DNA of 64,000 nt from an uncultured Oscillospiraceae bacterium (GCA_900540295.1 UQFM01000003.1:1-64000); one strand, 5' to 3'. Shown: positions 18,436 to 28,293, counted from the stretch's first letter. A program made the numbers and translations. The notes: a model not told the origin generated them from the letters alone.

Positions 18436-18891
18436 TTAATTTCTCCAAATTTCAGTATCGTATAAAATGGTTACGGGACCGTTGTTCAGAAGCTCCACTT
18501 CCATATGCGCGCCGAACACGCCTTTTTCAACCTTTTTTACGCCGTTTTCCAATAATTCGTCGCAAAACAGACAGTAGAGACGGTCCGCCTCGGCGGGTGC
18601 GGCGGCTTCTGTGAACGACGGGCGGTTGCCCTTTTTGACGTCGGCGCACAGGGTGAACTGTGAAATAGCCAAAACCTCGCCGCTAATGTCCAAAACGGAA
18701 CGGTTCATTTTATCGTTTTCATCGGTGAACACACGCAAATTGGCGGTTTTGCGGGCAAGCAATTCTGCGTCCGCGTCCGTGTCGCCGTTCTGCACGCCGA
18801 CTAAAATCATGTATCCTTCACCAATTTTGCCAACGCACGCGCCGTCTACCGTAACCTCGGCGTGCTTCACTCTTTGAATAACTGCTTTCAT
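18436..18891 (-). CDS. dtd: D-aminoacyl-tRNA deacylase
   Basis: A 151-residue homodimeric enzyme that removes D-amino acids wrongly attached to tRNA. Both diagnostic motifs are present: SQFTLCADV (about 78-86) and NNGPVT (about 137-142, carrying the cross-subunit Gly-cisPro). The length is standard. The start ATG follows AAAGGAA by about 12 bases, somewhat long. A CTCCCTC-type repeat lies between rel and this gene, but the strand and order suggest the same transcript; dtd after rel is the usual Firmicutes order. Confidence 0.96.
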   Translation of the reverse strand: MKAVIQRVKHAEVTVDGACVGKIGEGYMILVGVQNGDTDADAELLARKTANLRVFTDENDKMNRSVLDISGEVLAISQFTLCADVKKGNRPSFTEAAAPAEADRLYCLFCDELLENGVKKVEKGVFGAHMEVELLNNGPVTILYDTEIWRN

Positions 18892-18924
18892 CGTTTGGTG
18901 CCGTTCCTTTCTGTGACTTTTTTC

Positions 18925-18972
18925 CTCCCTCTGGGAGGGAGGTGGCGCGCGCTTTGCGCGTGACGGAGGGAG
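18925..18972. repeat. Variant CTCCCTC-bounded double-hairpin repeat
   Basis: This single copy lies in the rel-dtd gap. Compared with the copies at 16-61 and 38009-38054, the inner hairpin is GGCGCGCGCTTTGCGCGTGAC instead of a GGCACGGC/GCCGTGAC stem. The sequence differs but pairing is kept. The outer CTCCCTC and GAGGGAG arms are intact. Confidence 0.75.
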
Positions 18973-19044
18973 AGAAAAGCGCAGTAACCAAGTTTGTTGA
19001 TTACCCCTTTAGTCGCGCGACGCCTTTCCTGTCTTAACTGTGCT

Positions 19045-21240
19045 TTACCGTTCCACACTCAACACACCGTCCACCTTTTCAATGCGGGAAATCACATTCT
19101 TGAGGTGGTCAACATTGCTGACGGTGATGTTCATATTGATGGTGCTTCTGCCGTCCTTTGCTACACGCGAGGAAATTTCGTTGATGTTGACGCGCATATT
19201 GGCGAGCTGTACGGAAATATCCGCCATTAAGCCGATGCGCGACAGCGAAGTAATTTGCAAGGCGGCTTTAAATTCTTTCTTGACGTCCTTGTTCCAGCGT
19301 ACCTGTACCCAGCGTTCGGGTTCGGCACAGGCGGAAATATCCTTCGGCACATTGGTGCAGTCGCGTTTGTGTACGGAAATACCGTGTCCGCGCGTGATAA
19401 AGCCGATGATATTGTCGCCCGGCAGGGGGTTACAGCACCGCGAGAATTTAATCAGCACGTTGTCCACGCCCTCTACGGTGACGCCGTCACTGCCCTTGCT
19501 CTTGGTTGTTTTGACCTGTGTCGGCAGAATTTCGGGTTCCTGTTCCTGCGGGCGGTAATTTTTGTTATATTCCTCTTTGATGTAGGGCATCAGACGAATC
19601 ACCGATACCCCGCCGAAGCCGATGGCGGCATAAAAATCGTCCAAATCGTCAAACCGCTGCCGTGCGGCGAGATTGCGGATGAATTTGTTGTATTCTTCTT
19701 CCGTCAGACGGATATAATTGCGGCGGAATTCGCGCTCAATTTCCAGCTTTCCTTCGGCAATGTTTTCATCACGCTTTTCATTTTTGAACCACGAACGGAT
19801 TTTATTGCGTGCCGAGCTGGTTTTGGCAATCGAGAGCCAGTCGCGCGAAGGCCCTTTTCCCTGCTGGGAAGAGGTGAGGACTTCGACGATTTCCCCCGTT
19901 TTGACCTTATAGTCAATCGGTACAATGCGCCCGTCCACCTTGGCGCCGACCATTTTGTTGCCGACGGCGGTGTGAATGGCATAGGCGAAGTCGATAACGG
20001 TCGCGCCGCTCGGCAGATTGATAACGTCGCCGCGCGGGGTGAATACAAATACGTCCTCGGGAATGAGGTCGCTCTTAATGGCACGCACCAATTCCTGCAC
20101 GTCGCCCGATTCCTTTTGGTCGTCGAGCATCTGGCGAATCCACGCGAGGCGCTCGTCTAAATTGGATTTGCCCTTTAAGCCGAGCTTGTATTTCCAGTGC
20201 GCCGCGATACCGAATTCTGCGGTACGGTGCATTTCCCGCGTGCGAATCTGCACCTCGAACGGAATGCCGTCCGTGCCGAGCACGGTGGTGTGCAAAGACT
20301 GGTACATATTGGGCTTCGGGGTGGAGATGTAATCCTTAAACCGTCCGGGCATCGGACGGAACATATCGTGAATCAGACCTAAACAGTTGTAGCAGTCTAT
20401 AACGCTGTCTACAATAATGCGGATGGCATAGATGTCGTAAATCTGGTCGAAATTTTTGTTTTGCATATACATTTTGCGGTATATGCCGTGGACGCTTTTG
20501 ACGCGTCCGTCGATTTTCGGATTTTTGACCACCGTCGAGATGCGCGCGCTGATTTTTTCTTTCATATCCTCCAGAAATTCCAGCCGCGAGCGTGTCATGT
20601 TGTCCAAAGATTTTTCAATGTCTGCATACGCTATGGGGTCAAGAAAGCGGATTGCCAAATCTTCGAGTTCTTCCTTGGCGGCGCGGATACCGAGACGGTG
20701 TGCAATCGGCGCATAGATTTCAATGGTTTCCAGCGCAATATCCCGCTTTTTCTGCGGCGCCATAAAATCGAGGGTCCGCATGTTGTGGAGTCTGTCCGCA
20801 AGCTTGATGATAATGACGCGGATATCCTGATACATCGCCAACAGCATTTTTCGCAGGTTTTCCGCCTGAAATTCCTCTTTGGTGGCAAGCGGCACCTTGC
20901 CGAGCTTGGTAACGCCGTCCACAAGCGCGGCAACCTCGCCGCCGAATTCCGATTGCAGCTGGGCGAGGGTAACGTCGGTATCCTCTACCGTGTCGTGCAG
21001 AAGCGCGGCTTCAATGGACTGCGCGTCCATGCCGAAATCCACCAAAATATTGGCGACGGCAATCGGGTGAATGATGTACGGCTGCCCGGAATAGCGAAGC
21101 TGTGCGCTGTGCACATCCTCAGCTAAGGCGAATGCCTTGTCGATTTCCGCAATCTCCTCGGCAGTACAGGCGGTTTCCTGCTGTAACCGTTCTTTTAACA
21201 GCGCATACTGTTCTTTCGGGGTCAATTCTCGTTCTTCCAT
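19045..21240 (-). CDS. rel: Bifunctional (p)ppGpp synthetase/hydrolase Rel
   Basis: A 731-residue stringent-response enzyme. The order is HD hydrolase domain (HPIAVANIL near 50, then LLHDTVEDTD near 75), synthetase domain with the RFKDYISTPKPNMYQSLHT block near 305-325, TGS domain (about 400-460, VFTPRGDVINLPSGAT), a helical region and a C-terminal ACT domain (about 655-731). The RxKD-type motif is that of bifunctional Rel rather than RelA. The start at 21240 lies 2 bases after the recJ stop and follows a GAGAAAGAAG site inside recJ. It belongs to the recJ-rel-dtd run. Confidence 0.96.
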   Translation of the reverse strand: MEERELTPKEQYALLKERLQQETACTAEEIAEIDKAFALAEDVHSAQLRYSGQPYIIHPIAVANILVDFGMDAQSIEAALLHDTVEDTDVTLAQLQSEFGGEVAALVDGVTKLGKVPLATKEEFQAENLRKMLLAMYQDIRVIIIKLADRLHNMRTLDFMAPQKKRDIALETIEIYAPIAHRLGIRAAKEELEDLAIRFLDPIAYADIEKSLDNMTRSRLEFLEDMKEKISARISTVVKNPKIDGRVKSVHGIYRKMYMQNKNFDQIYDIYAIRIIVDSVIDCYNCLGLIHDMFRPMPGRFKDYISTPKPNMYQSLHTTVLGTDGIPFEVQIRTREMHRTAEFGIAAHWKYKLGLKGKSNLDERLAWIRQMLDDQKESGDVQELVRAIKSDLIPEDVFVFTPRGDVINLPSGATVIDFAYAIHTAVGNKMVGAKVDGRIVPIDYKVKTGEIVEVLTSSQQGKGPSRDWLSIAKTSSARNKIRSWFKNEKRDENIAEGKLEIEREFRRNYIRLTEEEYNKFIRNLAARQRFDDLDDFYAAIGFGGVSVIRLMPYIKEEYNKNYRPQEQEPEILPTQVKTTKSKGSDGVTVEGVDNVLIKFSRCCNPLPGDNIIGFITRGHGISVHKRDCTNVPKDISACAEPERWVQVRWNKDVKKEFKAALQITSLSRIGLMADISVQLANMRVNINEISSRVAKDGRSTINMNITVSNVDHLKNVISRIEKVDGVLSVER

Positions 21241-21242
21241 GC

Positions 21243-23276
21243 TTATGCTTCTTTCTCGGTAAGGTGTTGTAAAACGGCAGAGGCAGTCAAATCCGCCTTT
21301 TGTGCGGCGGGCTTGCAGATATATGCGCCGTCTGCATTTTTTTCTGAAAGTCCTAACTCGGTCAGTACATCCAATGCAACCAAAACCGTTGCGGCTTTGG
21401 TCGGCGGACAGCCGCTGCGTTTGCAAAAGACGGCTGTGTCATAAGGGAAAGGACTGTTTAATTTCAAAAATTTGTAAACGCCGAGCAGAAATTCCCGCGG
21501 CGGCGTTAAAAACGCGCGTTCTTTTTCGGAAAGCGTATCACCGAAACGGTATTTTTCATACAGGCGCAGACTTTTCAAATAGTGTTCCGTGTCAAAGCCC
21601 GAAAAGCGCATTTCGCGAATGCGCACAGACGGGTGCACTTCCCCGCGAAAGACATTTTTGTCAATTTGCACGGCGAGGTCCAGCGTATCGCCGATTTGAT
21701 AGGGGAAAGCGGAAAGCGGTACGGAAAAGAGCATTGCCGAAAGAGACGCATCGCCTTTTTGCAGGGTTAGCCGCAAATGCTTGCCCTCGCCGACAGGTTT
21801 GACAGCGCGAAGCTGCATATTGAACAGCCCGAACGTCGGCACGGGGTTTTCACAGCCGCACGGCTCCAAGGCGGAGAGCGTCTCCAGCAAATGCAGATTG
21901 ATGTAGGCGGGGTTCAGCTTGCAGTCCAGACGGACGGACGGGAACGGCATGGAGACGGTTTTCGCATATGCGTCCAACGCACGGCGCAGGGCGGGAATGT
22001 TTTTTATCTGTACGCCCAAGCCCGCCGCACCGGGATGCCCGCCGAAATGGGTGAGATATTCCTGTACGGCGCACAGCGCGTCATAAATCGAAAAGCCCTC
22101 TAAACTGCGGCAGGAGCCTGTACCTTCTTCGCCGTCCAAGGAAATGACAACGGCGGGTTTGCCGTAACGGGAGACCAGACGTGCGGCGACGATGCCGTTG
22201 ACGCCGGGGTGCCAGCCCTCGCCTGCAACCACCAAAATCTGTGCATACTTAATTTCGGGATTTTCTTCAATTTGCGCTACTGCTTCCGCAGTAATTTTCG
22301 ATTCGATTGTCTGCCGCTGTTTGTTGAGTGCGTCGGTTTCCCCTGCGATTTGCAGGGCGGTATCTTTGTTGTCGCAAAGCAGTAAACGGAATGCGGTCAT
22401 TGCCGAGCCGATACGTCCCGCGGCGTTGATGCGCGGCGCGAGGGTGAAAGCAACGCTTGCGGCGTTCAGGGGACGTTCCCCAAGCCCCGAAACGGTTTTC
22501 AGTGCGGAAAGGCCCGCACGTGCGTCCGCGCTGATTTTCCGAATCCCTTTTTTGACAAGGGCGCGGTTTTCGCCTGTCAGCGGTACAACGTCTGCCAATG
22601 TGCCGACAGTTACCAAATCCGCGTATTGCTCCAGCATCGATTCGCAGTCGCCCTCTAAGGCGCAAATCAGTTTAAAGGCGACGCCGACGCCCGCGCTTTC
22701 CTTGTATTCGGACGGGCAGTCTGCGCGGTGCGGATTGATAACGGCGACTGCGTCGGGGAGCACCTTTCCCGGCGTATGGTGGTCGGTAATGACCATATCG
22801 ATACCGAGTGATTTGGCAAGCGCGGCTTCCTCTACGGCGGCAATGCCGTTGTCTACGGTGACAATCAGCTTAACGCCGTCTTCGTGCAAAGCGCGGACAG
22901 CATCGGCGGACATGCCGTAGCCCTCGCTTTGGCGGTCGGGAATGCGGCAGACAACATTGCCGCCCTGCGCTTCCAAATACGAATACACAAGTGCGGCGGC
23001 GGTTACGCCGTCCGCATCATAATCGCCGAATACGGCAATTTTCTCAAAATTTTCCAATGCGTCCGAGATGCGTTCCACCGCTTTTTCCATATCCGCCAAT
23101 TCATACGGGTCGGCAAAATCAAAGGTGTTCGTGAGGTATTCCTGTGCCTGCACTTCGTCCGCGATGCCGCGCGCCGTTAAAAGCAGGGCGAGAAACGGGT
23201 CGATTTCACAGCTTTCCGCAAGGCTTGCCGCAGTGTCACGGTCATATTCGGAAATTTTCCAAAGCTTTTGCGACAC
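21243..23276 (-). CDS. recJ: Single-stranded-DNA-specific exonuclease RecJ
   Basis: A 677-residue DHH-family 5'-3' exonuclease used in recombination and base-excision repair. Motif I is FGDYDADGVTAAAL (about 75-88), the DHH motif is VITDHHTPG (about 150-158), and the DHHA1 substrate motif is FGGHPGAAGLG (about 405). An extra C-terminal region of about 100 residues, with a predicted helical, winged-helix-like look, follows the OB domain. The start is GTG at 23276, 7 bases after AAGGGAGAG; the ATG at 23363 would add residues encoded by promoter DNA. It is the first gene of the minus-strand run. Confidence 0.94.
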   Translation of the reverse strand: MSQKLWKISEYDRDTAASLAESCEIDPFLALLLTARGIADEVQAQEYLTNTFDFADPYELADMEKAVERISDALENFEKIAVFGDYDADGVTAAALVYSYLEAQGGNVVCRIPDRQSEGYGMSADAVRALHEDGVKLIVTVDNGIAAVEEAALAKSLGIDMVITDHHTPGKVLPDAVAVINPHRADCPSEYKESAGVGVAFKLICALEGDCESMLEQYADLVTVGTLADVVPLTGENRALVKKGIRKISADARAGLSALKTVSGLGERPLNAASVAFTLAPRINAAGRIGSAMTAFRLLLCDNKDTALQIAGETDALNKQRQTIESKITAEAVAQIEENPEIKYAQILVVAGEGWHPGVNGIVAARLVSRYGKPAVVISLDGEEGTGSCRSLEGFSIYDALCAVQEYLTHFGGHPGAAGLGVQIKNIPALRRALDAYAKTVSMPFPSVRLDCKLNPAYINLHLLETLSALEPCGCENPVPTFGLFNMQLRAVKPVGEGKHLRLTLQKGDASLSAMLFSVPLSAFPYQIGDTLDLAVQIDKNVFRGEVHPSVRIREMRFSGFDTEHYLKSLRLYEKYRFGDTLSEKERAFLTPPREFLLGVYKFLKLNSPFPYDTAVFCKRSGCPPTKAATVLVALDVLTELGLSEKNADGAYICKPAAQKADLTASAVLQHLTEKEA

Positions 23277-23313
23277 GGATTTCTCTCCCTTCTGAAAATG
23301 AAAATATATAACT

Positions 23314-23342
23314 ATTTTATCATCTTTTTTATACAGAATCAA
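23314..23342 (-). promoter_or_regulatory. Promoter of the recJ-rel-dtd run
   Basis: Minus-strand TTGATT (23337-23342) and TAAAAT (23314-23319) are separated by 17 bases. The GTG start of recJ is about 38 bases downstream. Confidence 0.75.
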
Positions 23343-23395
23343 CCTGCTGTACCGTAATTTCACAATTTAATTCCGAGTATAATATGCAGGATTTA

Positions 23396-23424
23396 TTGAC
23401 ATATGAAATAGAAAAGAGTAAAAT
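23396..23424 (+). promoter_or_regulatory. Promoter of the nucleotide-sugar dehydratase gene
   Basis: A perfect TTGACA (23396-23401) and TAAAAT (23419-23424) are separated by 17 bases, divergent from the recJ promoter. Confidence 0.8.
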
Positions 23425-23459
23425 CTATAAAACCATATTTTTTTCAGGGAGAGAAATGG

Positions 23460-25376
23460 GTGGAGAAACGAGTAAAATCAGGCATAATCAATCAGAGAAT
23501 ACTTTCACTGATGACGGCAGACATTGTTATTGTCGGCATCGTTTATTTTGTAACCGTGGCGATTCATTGGAATTTCGTGATGGATAAGGATTTGGCAATC
23601 CGTCTTTTGCTGCGGATGCCGTATCTGATACTCTTTTACGTTGGTTTTAATATTTTATTTAAACTGTACAGGACGCTGTGGAAATATGCGGGTCTGTATG
23701 ATATTCTCCGATTCGGCTTATCTTCGTTTTTGGCGACGGGGTGCGTGTGGGTCTGTGACTATATCGGTATGAAAATCTGCCGATTGCTGATGGCAAACGG
23801 GCAAGACATTCGATTGTATTTTAATGTTTTGCCTTTGTCGGTTTATATTGATGCAGTTGTGGCGGTTACCGCATTGGGCTTAGCTGTGCGTATTTATTAC
23901 CGTTCGGCAAAACTGCTGAAAACAGAGGGGAAGCGCAGTTTTAAAAGCAGCCGCGACAGCGTTCGGCAGAACCGAATCCTGGTCGTCGGTGCAGGCAATT
24001 TCGGCAGCGCTTTGATTTCGGAATTGCAAATGACCGATTACCGTTTGGGTACACCGGTTGCGATTTTGGATGACGACCCCAAAAAAGTCGGGCTTTTCAT
24101 TCTCGGTACGCCTGTGGTCGGCACATGTGACCGGGTGAAAGAGGCGGTCGAAAAATACGAAGTGAATCAAATTTATTTTTGTATTACGGATATTGCCGAA
24201 TCCCGCAAGCGGGAAATTTTGGAATCCCTTGTGAATACGGGCTGCGTTGTAAAAATGTCCGACCATCAGGAGTTTTTGGAAAAACCGAAATCCGCACTCA
24301 AATCGGTGCGTTCGGTGGATATTTTAGACTTGCTGTCCCGTCCGCCGATAGAGCTTCGGGCGGATGTGTGCAAATACGTGACGAGGGAAGTCGTTTTGGT
24401 TACGGGCGGCGGCGGTTCCATCGGTTCGGAGCTTTGCCGTCAGATTGCCAAATACAATCCGGATACGATAGTTATTTTCGATATTTACGAAAACAACGCC
24501 TATGAGCTGAAGAATGCGCTGGATCGGGCTTATTTCGGTACGCCGCATGTGGAAATCCGTATCGGCTCCGTGCGCGAGGAAGCACGGCTTCGCGAAGTTT
24601 TCGAGGAATTTCACCCGACCAGTGTTTTCCATGCCGCGGCGCACAAGCATGTGCCTTTGATGGAGGACAGCCCCTATGAGGCAATTAAAAATAACATTTT
24701 GGGCACATATAATACGGCAAAAGTTGCTGACGAGTTCGGTGTGCGCAACTTTGTTTTGCTTTCCACGGATAAGGCGGTCAACCCGACCAATGTGATGGGC
24801 GCGTCCAAGCGTTGCTGTGAATTGGTGGTACAGCATTTTTCCAAAATTTCGGAAAACACCAAATTCGCGGCGGTGCGCTTCGGCAATGTGCTGGGTTCAA
24901 ACGGCAGTGTCATCCCGCTGTTTAAGGAACAGTTGAAGAACGGCGGGCCTTTAACCGTAACGCATCCCGATATTACCCGTTATTTTATGACGATTCCCGA
25001 AGCGGCACAGCTGGTGGTACAGGCGGGCGGTCTTGCCAAGGGCGGCGAAATTTTCGTGCTGGATATGGGCGAGCCTGTGAAAATCGTAACACTTGCCGAA
25101 AAGCTGATTAAGCTGTCGGGTTACGAGCCGTATGTAGATATCGATATTCAGTTTACAGGGCTTCGCCCCGGTGAAAAACTGTATGAGGAACTGATTTTGC
25201 CGTCGGAAAAGGACGGTATGCACAAAACCGAAAACAACAAGATTTTTGTAACCGCACCGTACGATTTTGACGATGCATATTTGATGGAGCATATTGAGCA
25301 TATCGGCGATATGCAGCCGTCGCAGGCGAGAACCTTTTTAAAAGAATTGGTGCCGAATTACAGAGCAGATAAATAA
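23460..25376 (+). CDS. Membrane nucleotide-sugar 4,6-dehydratase (CapD/PglF/WbpM type)
   Basis: A 638-residue inner-membrane enzyme that probably makes 4-keto-6-deoxy UDP-sugars for surface glycans. Four helices (about 15-125) are followed by a first Rossmann domain (VVGAGNFGSALI, about 174) and the catalytic extended-SDR domain (VTGGGGSIGSELC, about 312-324). The active-site region STDKAVNPTNVMGASKR (about 437-453) has the TDK and MxxxK pattern of the UDP-GlcNAc 4,6-dehydratases. The start is GTG at 23460, 7 bases after AGGGAGAG. No glycosyltransferases are adjacent, so its glycan is made from elsewhere in the genome. ilvE follows 37 bases later. Confidence 0.9.
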   Translation: MEKRVKSGIINQRILSLMTADIVIVGIVYFVTVAIHWNFVMDKDLAIRLLLRMPYLILFYVGFNILFKLYRTLWKYAGLYDILRFGLSSFLATGCVWVCDYIGMKICRLLMANGQDIRLYFNVLPLSVYIDAVVAVTALGLAVRIYYRSAKLLKTEGKRSFKSSRDSVRQNRILVVGAGNFGSALISELQMTDYRLGTPVAILDDDPKKVGLFILGTPVVGTCDRVKEAVEKYEVNQIYFCITDIAESRKREILESLVNTGCVVKMSDHQEFLEKPKSALKSVRSVDILDLLSRPPIELRADVCKYVTREVVLVTGGGGSIGSELCRQIAKYNPDTIVIFDIYENNAYELKNALDRAYFGTPHVEIRIGSVREEARLREVFEEFHPTSVFHAAAHKHVPLMEDSPYEAIKNNILGTYNTAKVADEFGVRNFVLLSTDKAVNPTNVMGASKRCCELVVQHFSKISENTKFAAVRFGNVLGSNGSVIPLFKEQLKNGGPLTVTHPDITRYFMTIPEAAQLVVQAGGLAKGGEIFVLDMGEPVKIVTLAEKLIKLSGYEPYVDIDIQFTGLRPGEKLYEELILPSEKDGMHKTENNKIFVTAPYDFDDAYLMEHIEHIGDMQPSQARTFLKELVPNYRADK

Positions 25377-25413
25377 TTTAAAAGTAACAATTTAAAACAT
25401 GGAGATGTTTTTT

Positions 25414-26481
25414 ATGGAAATCAAAATCGAAAAAACCAAAACGCCGAAGGCAAAGCCTGCAGACGAAAATGCATTGGGCTTCGGTAAAATTTTTACGGAC
25501 CACATGCTTTTAATGGAGTATTCGGCAGATACGGGCTGGCATGACGCACGCATCGTACCGTTCGCCGATTTGTCGATTCATCCCGCGTCTACCGTTCTGC
25601 ACTACGGCTCTGAAATTTTTGAAGGCTTAAAGGCGTACCGCCGTAAAGACGGCAAGGTACAGCTGTTCCGTCCGATTGAAAACATTCGCCGTATGAACAA
25701 TTCGGCAGAGCGCCTTTGTCTGCCGCAGATTCCCGAAGCGGAGGCGATGGAGCTTTTGCAGACGTTTGTAAGTGTGGAGCAGGACTGGACGCCGTCTGCG
25801 CCCGGCACTTCTTTATACTTGCGTCCGTTTATGTTCGGCAATGATGAATCGTTGGGCGTGCATGCGGTGCATAATGCAACCTTTGCAATCATTGCTTCTC
25901 CCGTAGGCAGTTATTATAAAGAGGGCATCAATCCCGTTAAGATTATGATTGAGGACGAGGACGTCCGTGCGGTTCGCGGCGGTACAGGTTATGCGAAATG
26001 CGGCGGCAACTATGCGGCGAGCAACCGCGCGGGACAGCGTGCAGAGGAAAAAGGCTATTCGCAGGTGCTGTGGCTGGACGGCGTGGAGCGCAAATACATT
26101 GAGGAAGTCGGCGCTATGAACGTTATGTTCAAAATCAACGGCGAGATTGTTACGCCGAAGCTGACAGGCTCCATTTTGCCGGGTATCACGAGAAAATCCT
26201 GCATTGAGGTTTTGAAGAAAGAGGGCTATACTGTCAGTGAGCGCCTTTTGAGTGTGGACGAACTCGGCGAAGCGCTCAAAAACGGCACGCTGGAAGAAGC
26301 ATGGGGTTGCGGTACGGCGGCAGTTGTTTCTCCGATTGGCGAGCTTTGCTATAAGGATGAAAAATTCATCATCAACAACGGCGAAATCGGCGAAGTGACA
26401 CAGCATCTCTACGATACCCTGACAGGCATTCAGTGGGGCAACCGTGCGGATGACTTCGGTTGGACAGTCGAAGTGCAGTAA
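25414..26481 (+). CDS. ilvE: Branched-chain amino acid aminotransferase
   Basis: A 355-residue fold-type IV PLP enzyme that moves amino groups between glutamate and the 2-keto acids of Leu, Ile and Val. The PLP lysine is in GYAKCGGNYAAS (about 194-205), the substrate loop is in GSEIFEGLKAYRR (about 65), and the phosphate-binding TRKSCIEVL is near 262. The size matches the longer bacterial/eukaryotic-type BCAT. The start at 25414 is 7 bases after GGAGATG. It has its own terminator; the link with the upstream sugar gene is probably positional only. Confidence 0.95.
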   Translation: MEIKIEKTKTPKAKPADENALGFGKIFTDHMLLMEYSADTGWHDARIVPFADLSIHPASTVLHYGSEIFEGLKAYRRKDGKVQLFRPIENIRRMNNSAERLCLPQIPEAEAMELLQTFVSVEQDWTPSAPGTSLYLRPFMFGNDESLGVHAVHNATFAIIASPVGSYYKEGINPVKIMIEDEDVRAVRGGTGYAKCGGNYAASNRAGQRAEEKGYSQVLWLDGVERKYIEEVGAMNVMFKINGEIVTPKLTGSILPGITRKSCIEVLKKEGYTVSERLLSVDELGEALKNGTLEEAWGCGTAAVVSPIGELCYKDEKFIINNGEIGEVTQHLYDTLTGIQWGNRADDFGWTVEVQ

Positions 26482-26533
26482 GTATTTCAATATATTTTAA
26501 TAAACAGGACAAAAGGGCTTGTCTATTATTGCG

Positions 26534-26562
26534 AAAGGCAGATGTTTCATCTGCCTTTTTTT
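26534..26562 (+). terminator. Terminator of ilvE
   Basis: The perfect stem AAAGGCAGATG/CATCTGCCTTT with a 3-base loop is followed by further T residues. Confidence 0.92.
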
Positions 26563-26572
26563 GTGCAATATG

Positions 26573-26601
26573 TTGATTTTTACAGAGAAATATGCTATAC
26601 T
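26573..26601 (+). promoter_or_regulatory. Promoter of the serine-hydrolase gene
   Basis: TTGATT (26573-26578) and TATACT (26596-26601) are separated by 17 bases, directly after the ilvE terminator. Confidence 0.75.
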
Positions 26602-26648
26602 ACATAAATATTCCAAGAGAGAATACGATGCAGAAGGGTGAGTTGGTT

Positions 26649-28244
26649 ATGGCAGTCAAAAAAACAGATTTGCCGCGTGTGGCAGCGCCCGAAGATGTGG
26701 GTGTTTATGCGGATGTGGTCGAGCAGCTTATCGAGTACATGCAGCAGGAGGAGCTGGAGTTTCACAGCTTGATGGTGCTCCGTCACGGTAAGGTGGCGGT
26801 GGAATGGTATAACGAGCCGTTTGACGCGCACACCAAGCATACCATGTATTCTGTCAGCAAAAGCTTTACCTCTACGGCGGTGGGGTTTGCCGTCAGCGAG
26901 GGGCTTTTGTCGTTGGACGATGTCGTGACGGAATTTTTCCCGGATTATCCGCCGAAAACGCCGAATCCGTATTTTGAAAAGATGACCGTGCGCACGCTCA
27001 TCACCATGACCTCGGGCAAGCAGACCGATATGATGGCGGATAAGGGCAAAATCGACTGGATTGCCGATTTTATCAATTCGCCGTGGGTGTTTGAGCCGGG
27101 TACGCAGTTTTTGTATGTGAACGAAAATATTTATATGCTCTGTGCGATTTTGCACCGTGTAACGGGGGTGAGTGTCATTGAGTATCTGACGCCGCGTTTG
27201 TTTGAGCCGCTCGGCATTGAAGTCCCGTTTTGGGAAACGGACGCCAACGGTGTGGAAGCAGGCGGCTGGGGGCTGTACATTACCACCGAGGACCTTGCCA
27301 AGGTTGCCGACTGTTATCTGCACGGCGGGAAATACCGCGGCAAGCAGGTTTTGCCTGCGGCGTGGATTTCGCAGGCGACGCAGAATCAGTTGGGCGACAT
27401 CAAACAGCCGAGTGACGACCCCGACTGCAACTGCGGTTACGGCTATTGCTTCTGGATGAATGACGCGATACCGAATTCTTACCGAATGGACGGTATGTTC
27501 TCGCAGTTTGCCATCAATCTGCCCGACTATGACGCCTCTATTATTACAACAGCGGCAATTCCCGTGGAAGCACAGGCGAGAGAAGCGCTTTGGCGCTTTT
27601 TTCCGAAGGCATTTATCCAAGAGGGCGAAGAGAAAAAGCCCTCTCGGTTAGATACCTCTTTGCTGGCGCGTCCCGCCGTTTCACCGCGTTCCCTGACCGA
27701 GAAGAAAATCGAGGGCAGAACGATTAAGGTGCGTAAAAAGATTCTTTTGAATCTGATTGGCTTCCCCGTCAGCATGCTGCCGTTGGCGGTCACCTTTATG
27801 ATGTCTGACCGTGCGGGCAATATTGACAATATCCGTTTCCACTTTAAAGAACACGAATGTTCCGTTACGTGGGATGAAGGCGATGAAAACAATACCGTTG
27901 CCTGCGGTATGGACGGTCACTACCGTTACGGTAAAATGACTTTGGGGCAAATCACCTTTAAGGTGTGCGCCAACGCCGAGTGGGTGGACGATATCAATCT
28001 TCGCCTGTACATACGCCCTGTGGAGACCATCGGCAGACGGGATTTGAATTTCCTGTTCAAGCGCAATGACCGCGTTACAATCACGCCGTCTTCTACGCCG
28101 TCCGTCTATAAAATTGCCGAATCGCTGATTGTCAGTATCGGTGAAGTTGTGAAAAACCCGATTATCGCAAAGGCGGGGCAGTTCCTGATGCGTTTTGCGC
28201 CTGCCGCCGCTGAGCCGAAGCATTACGGCAAGTTTATCGATTGA
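26649..28244 (+). CDS. Class C beta-lactamase-fold serine hydrolase with C-terminal domain
   Basis: A 531-residue protein. The N-terminal ~340 residues have the beta-lactamase/PBP fold: the nucleophile motif SVSK (in MYSVSKSFTS, about 65-74), the YVN motif in FLYVNENIYM (about 155) and conserved FEPGTQF. No signal peptide is seen, so it is likely cytoplasmic and resembles esterases or peptidases of the EstB group more than a resistance enzyme. The last ~190 residues form a separate beta-rich domain of unknown role. The start at 26649 follows AAGGGTGAG by 6 bases; ATG at 26628 is an alternative. Single gene with its own promoter and terminator. Confidence 0.85.
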   Translation: MAVKKTDLPRVAAPEDVGVYADVVEQLIEYMQQEELEFHSLMVLRHGKVAVEWYNEPFDAHTKHTMYSVSKSFTSTAVGFAVSEGLLSLDDVVTEFFPDYPPKTPNPYFEKMTVRTLITMTSGKQTDMMADKGKIDWIADFINSPWVFEPGTQFLYVNENIYMLCAILHRVTGVSVIEYLTPRLFEPLGIEVPFWETDANGVEAGGWGLYITTEDLAKVADCYLHGGKYRGKQVLPAAWISQATQNQLGDIKQPSDDPDCNCGYGYCFWMNDAIPNSYRMDGMFSQFAINLPDYDASIITTAAIPVEAQAREALWRFFPKAFIQEGEEKKPSRLDTSLLARPAVSPRSLTEKKIEGRTIKVRKKILLNLIGFPVSMLPLAVTFMMSDRAGNIDNIRFHFKEHECSVTWDEGDENNTVACGMDGHYRYGKMTLGQITFKVCANAEWVDDINLRLYIRPVETIGRRDLNFLFKRNDRVTITPSSTPSVYKIAESLIVSIGEVVKNPIIAKAGQFLMRFAPAAAEPKHYGKFID

Positions 28245-28293
28245 TGAAGCGGTGTTTTCGCAAGCAAAGGATTCCAATATACATGATTCAGCC

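Noticed and set aside
26649..28244. Beta-lactam resistance gene
   Set aside because: No signal peptide and an extra C-terminal domain; the fold is shared with many esterases and peptidases.
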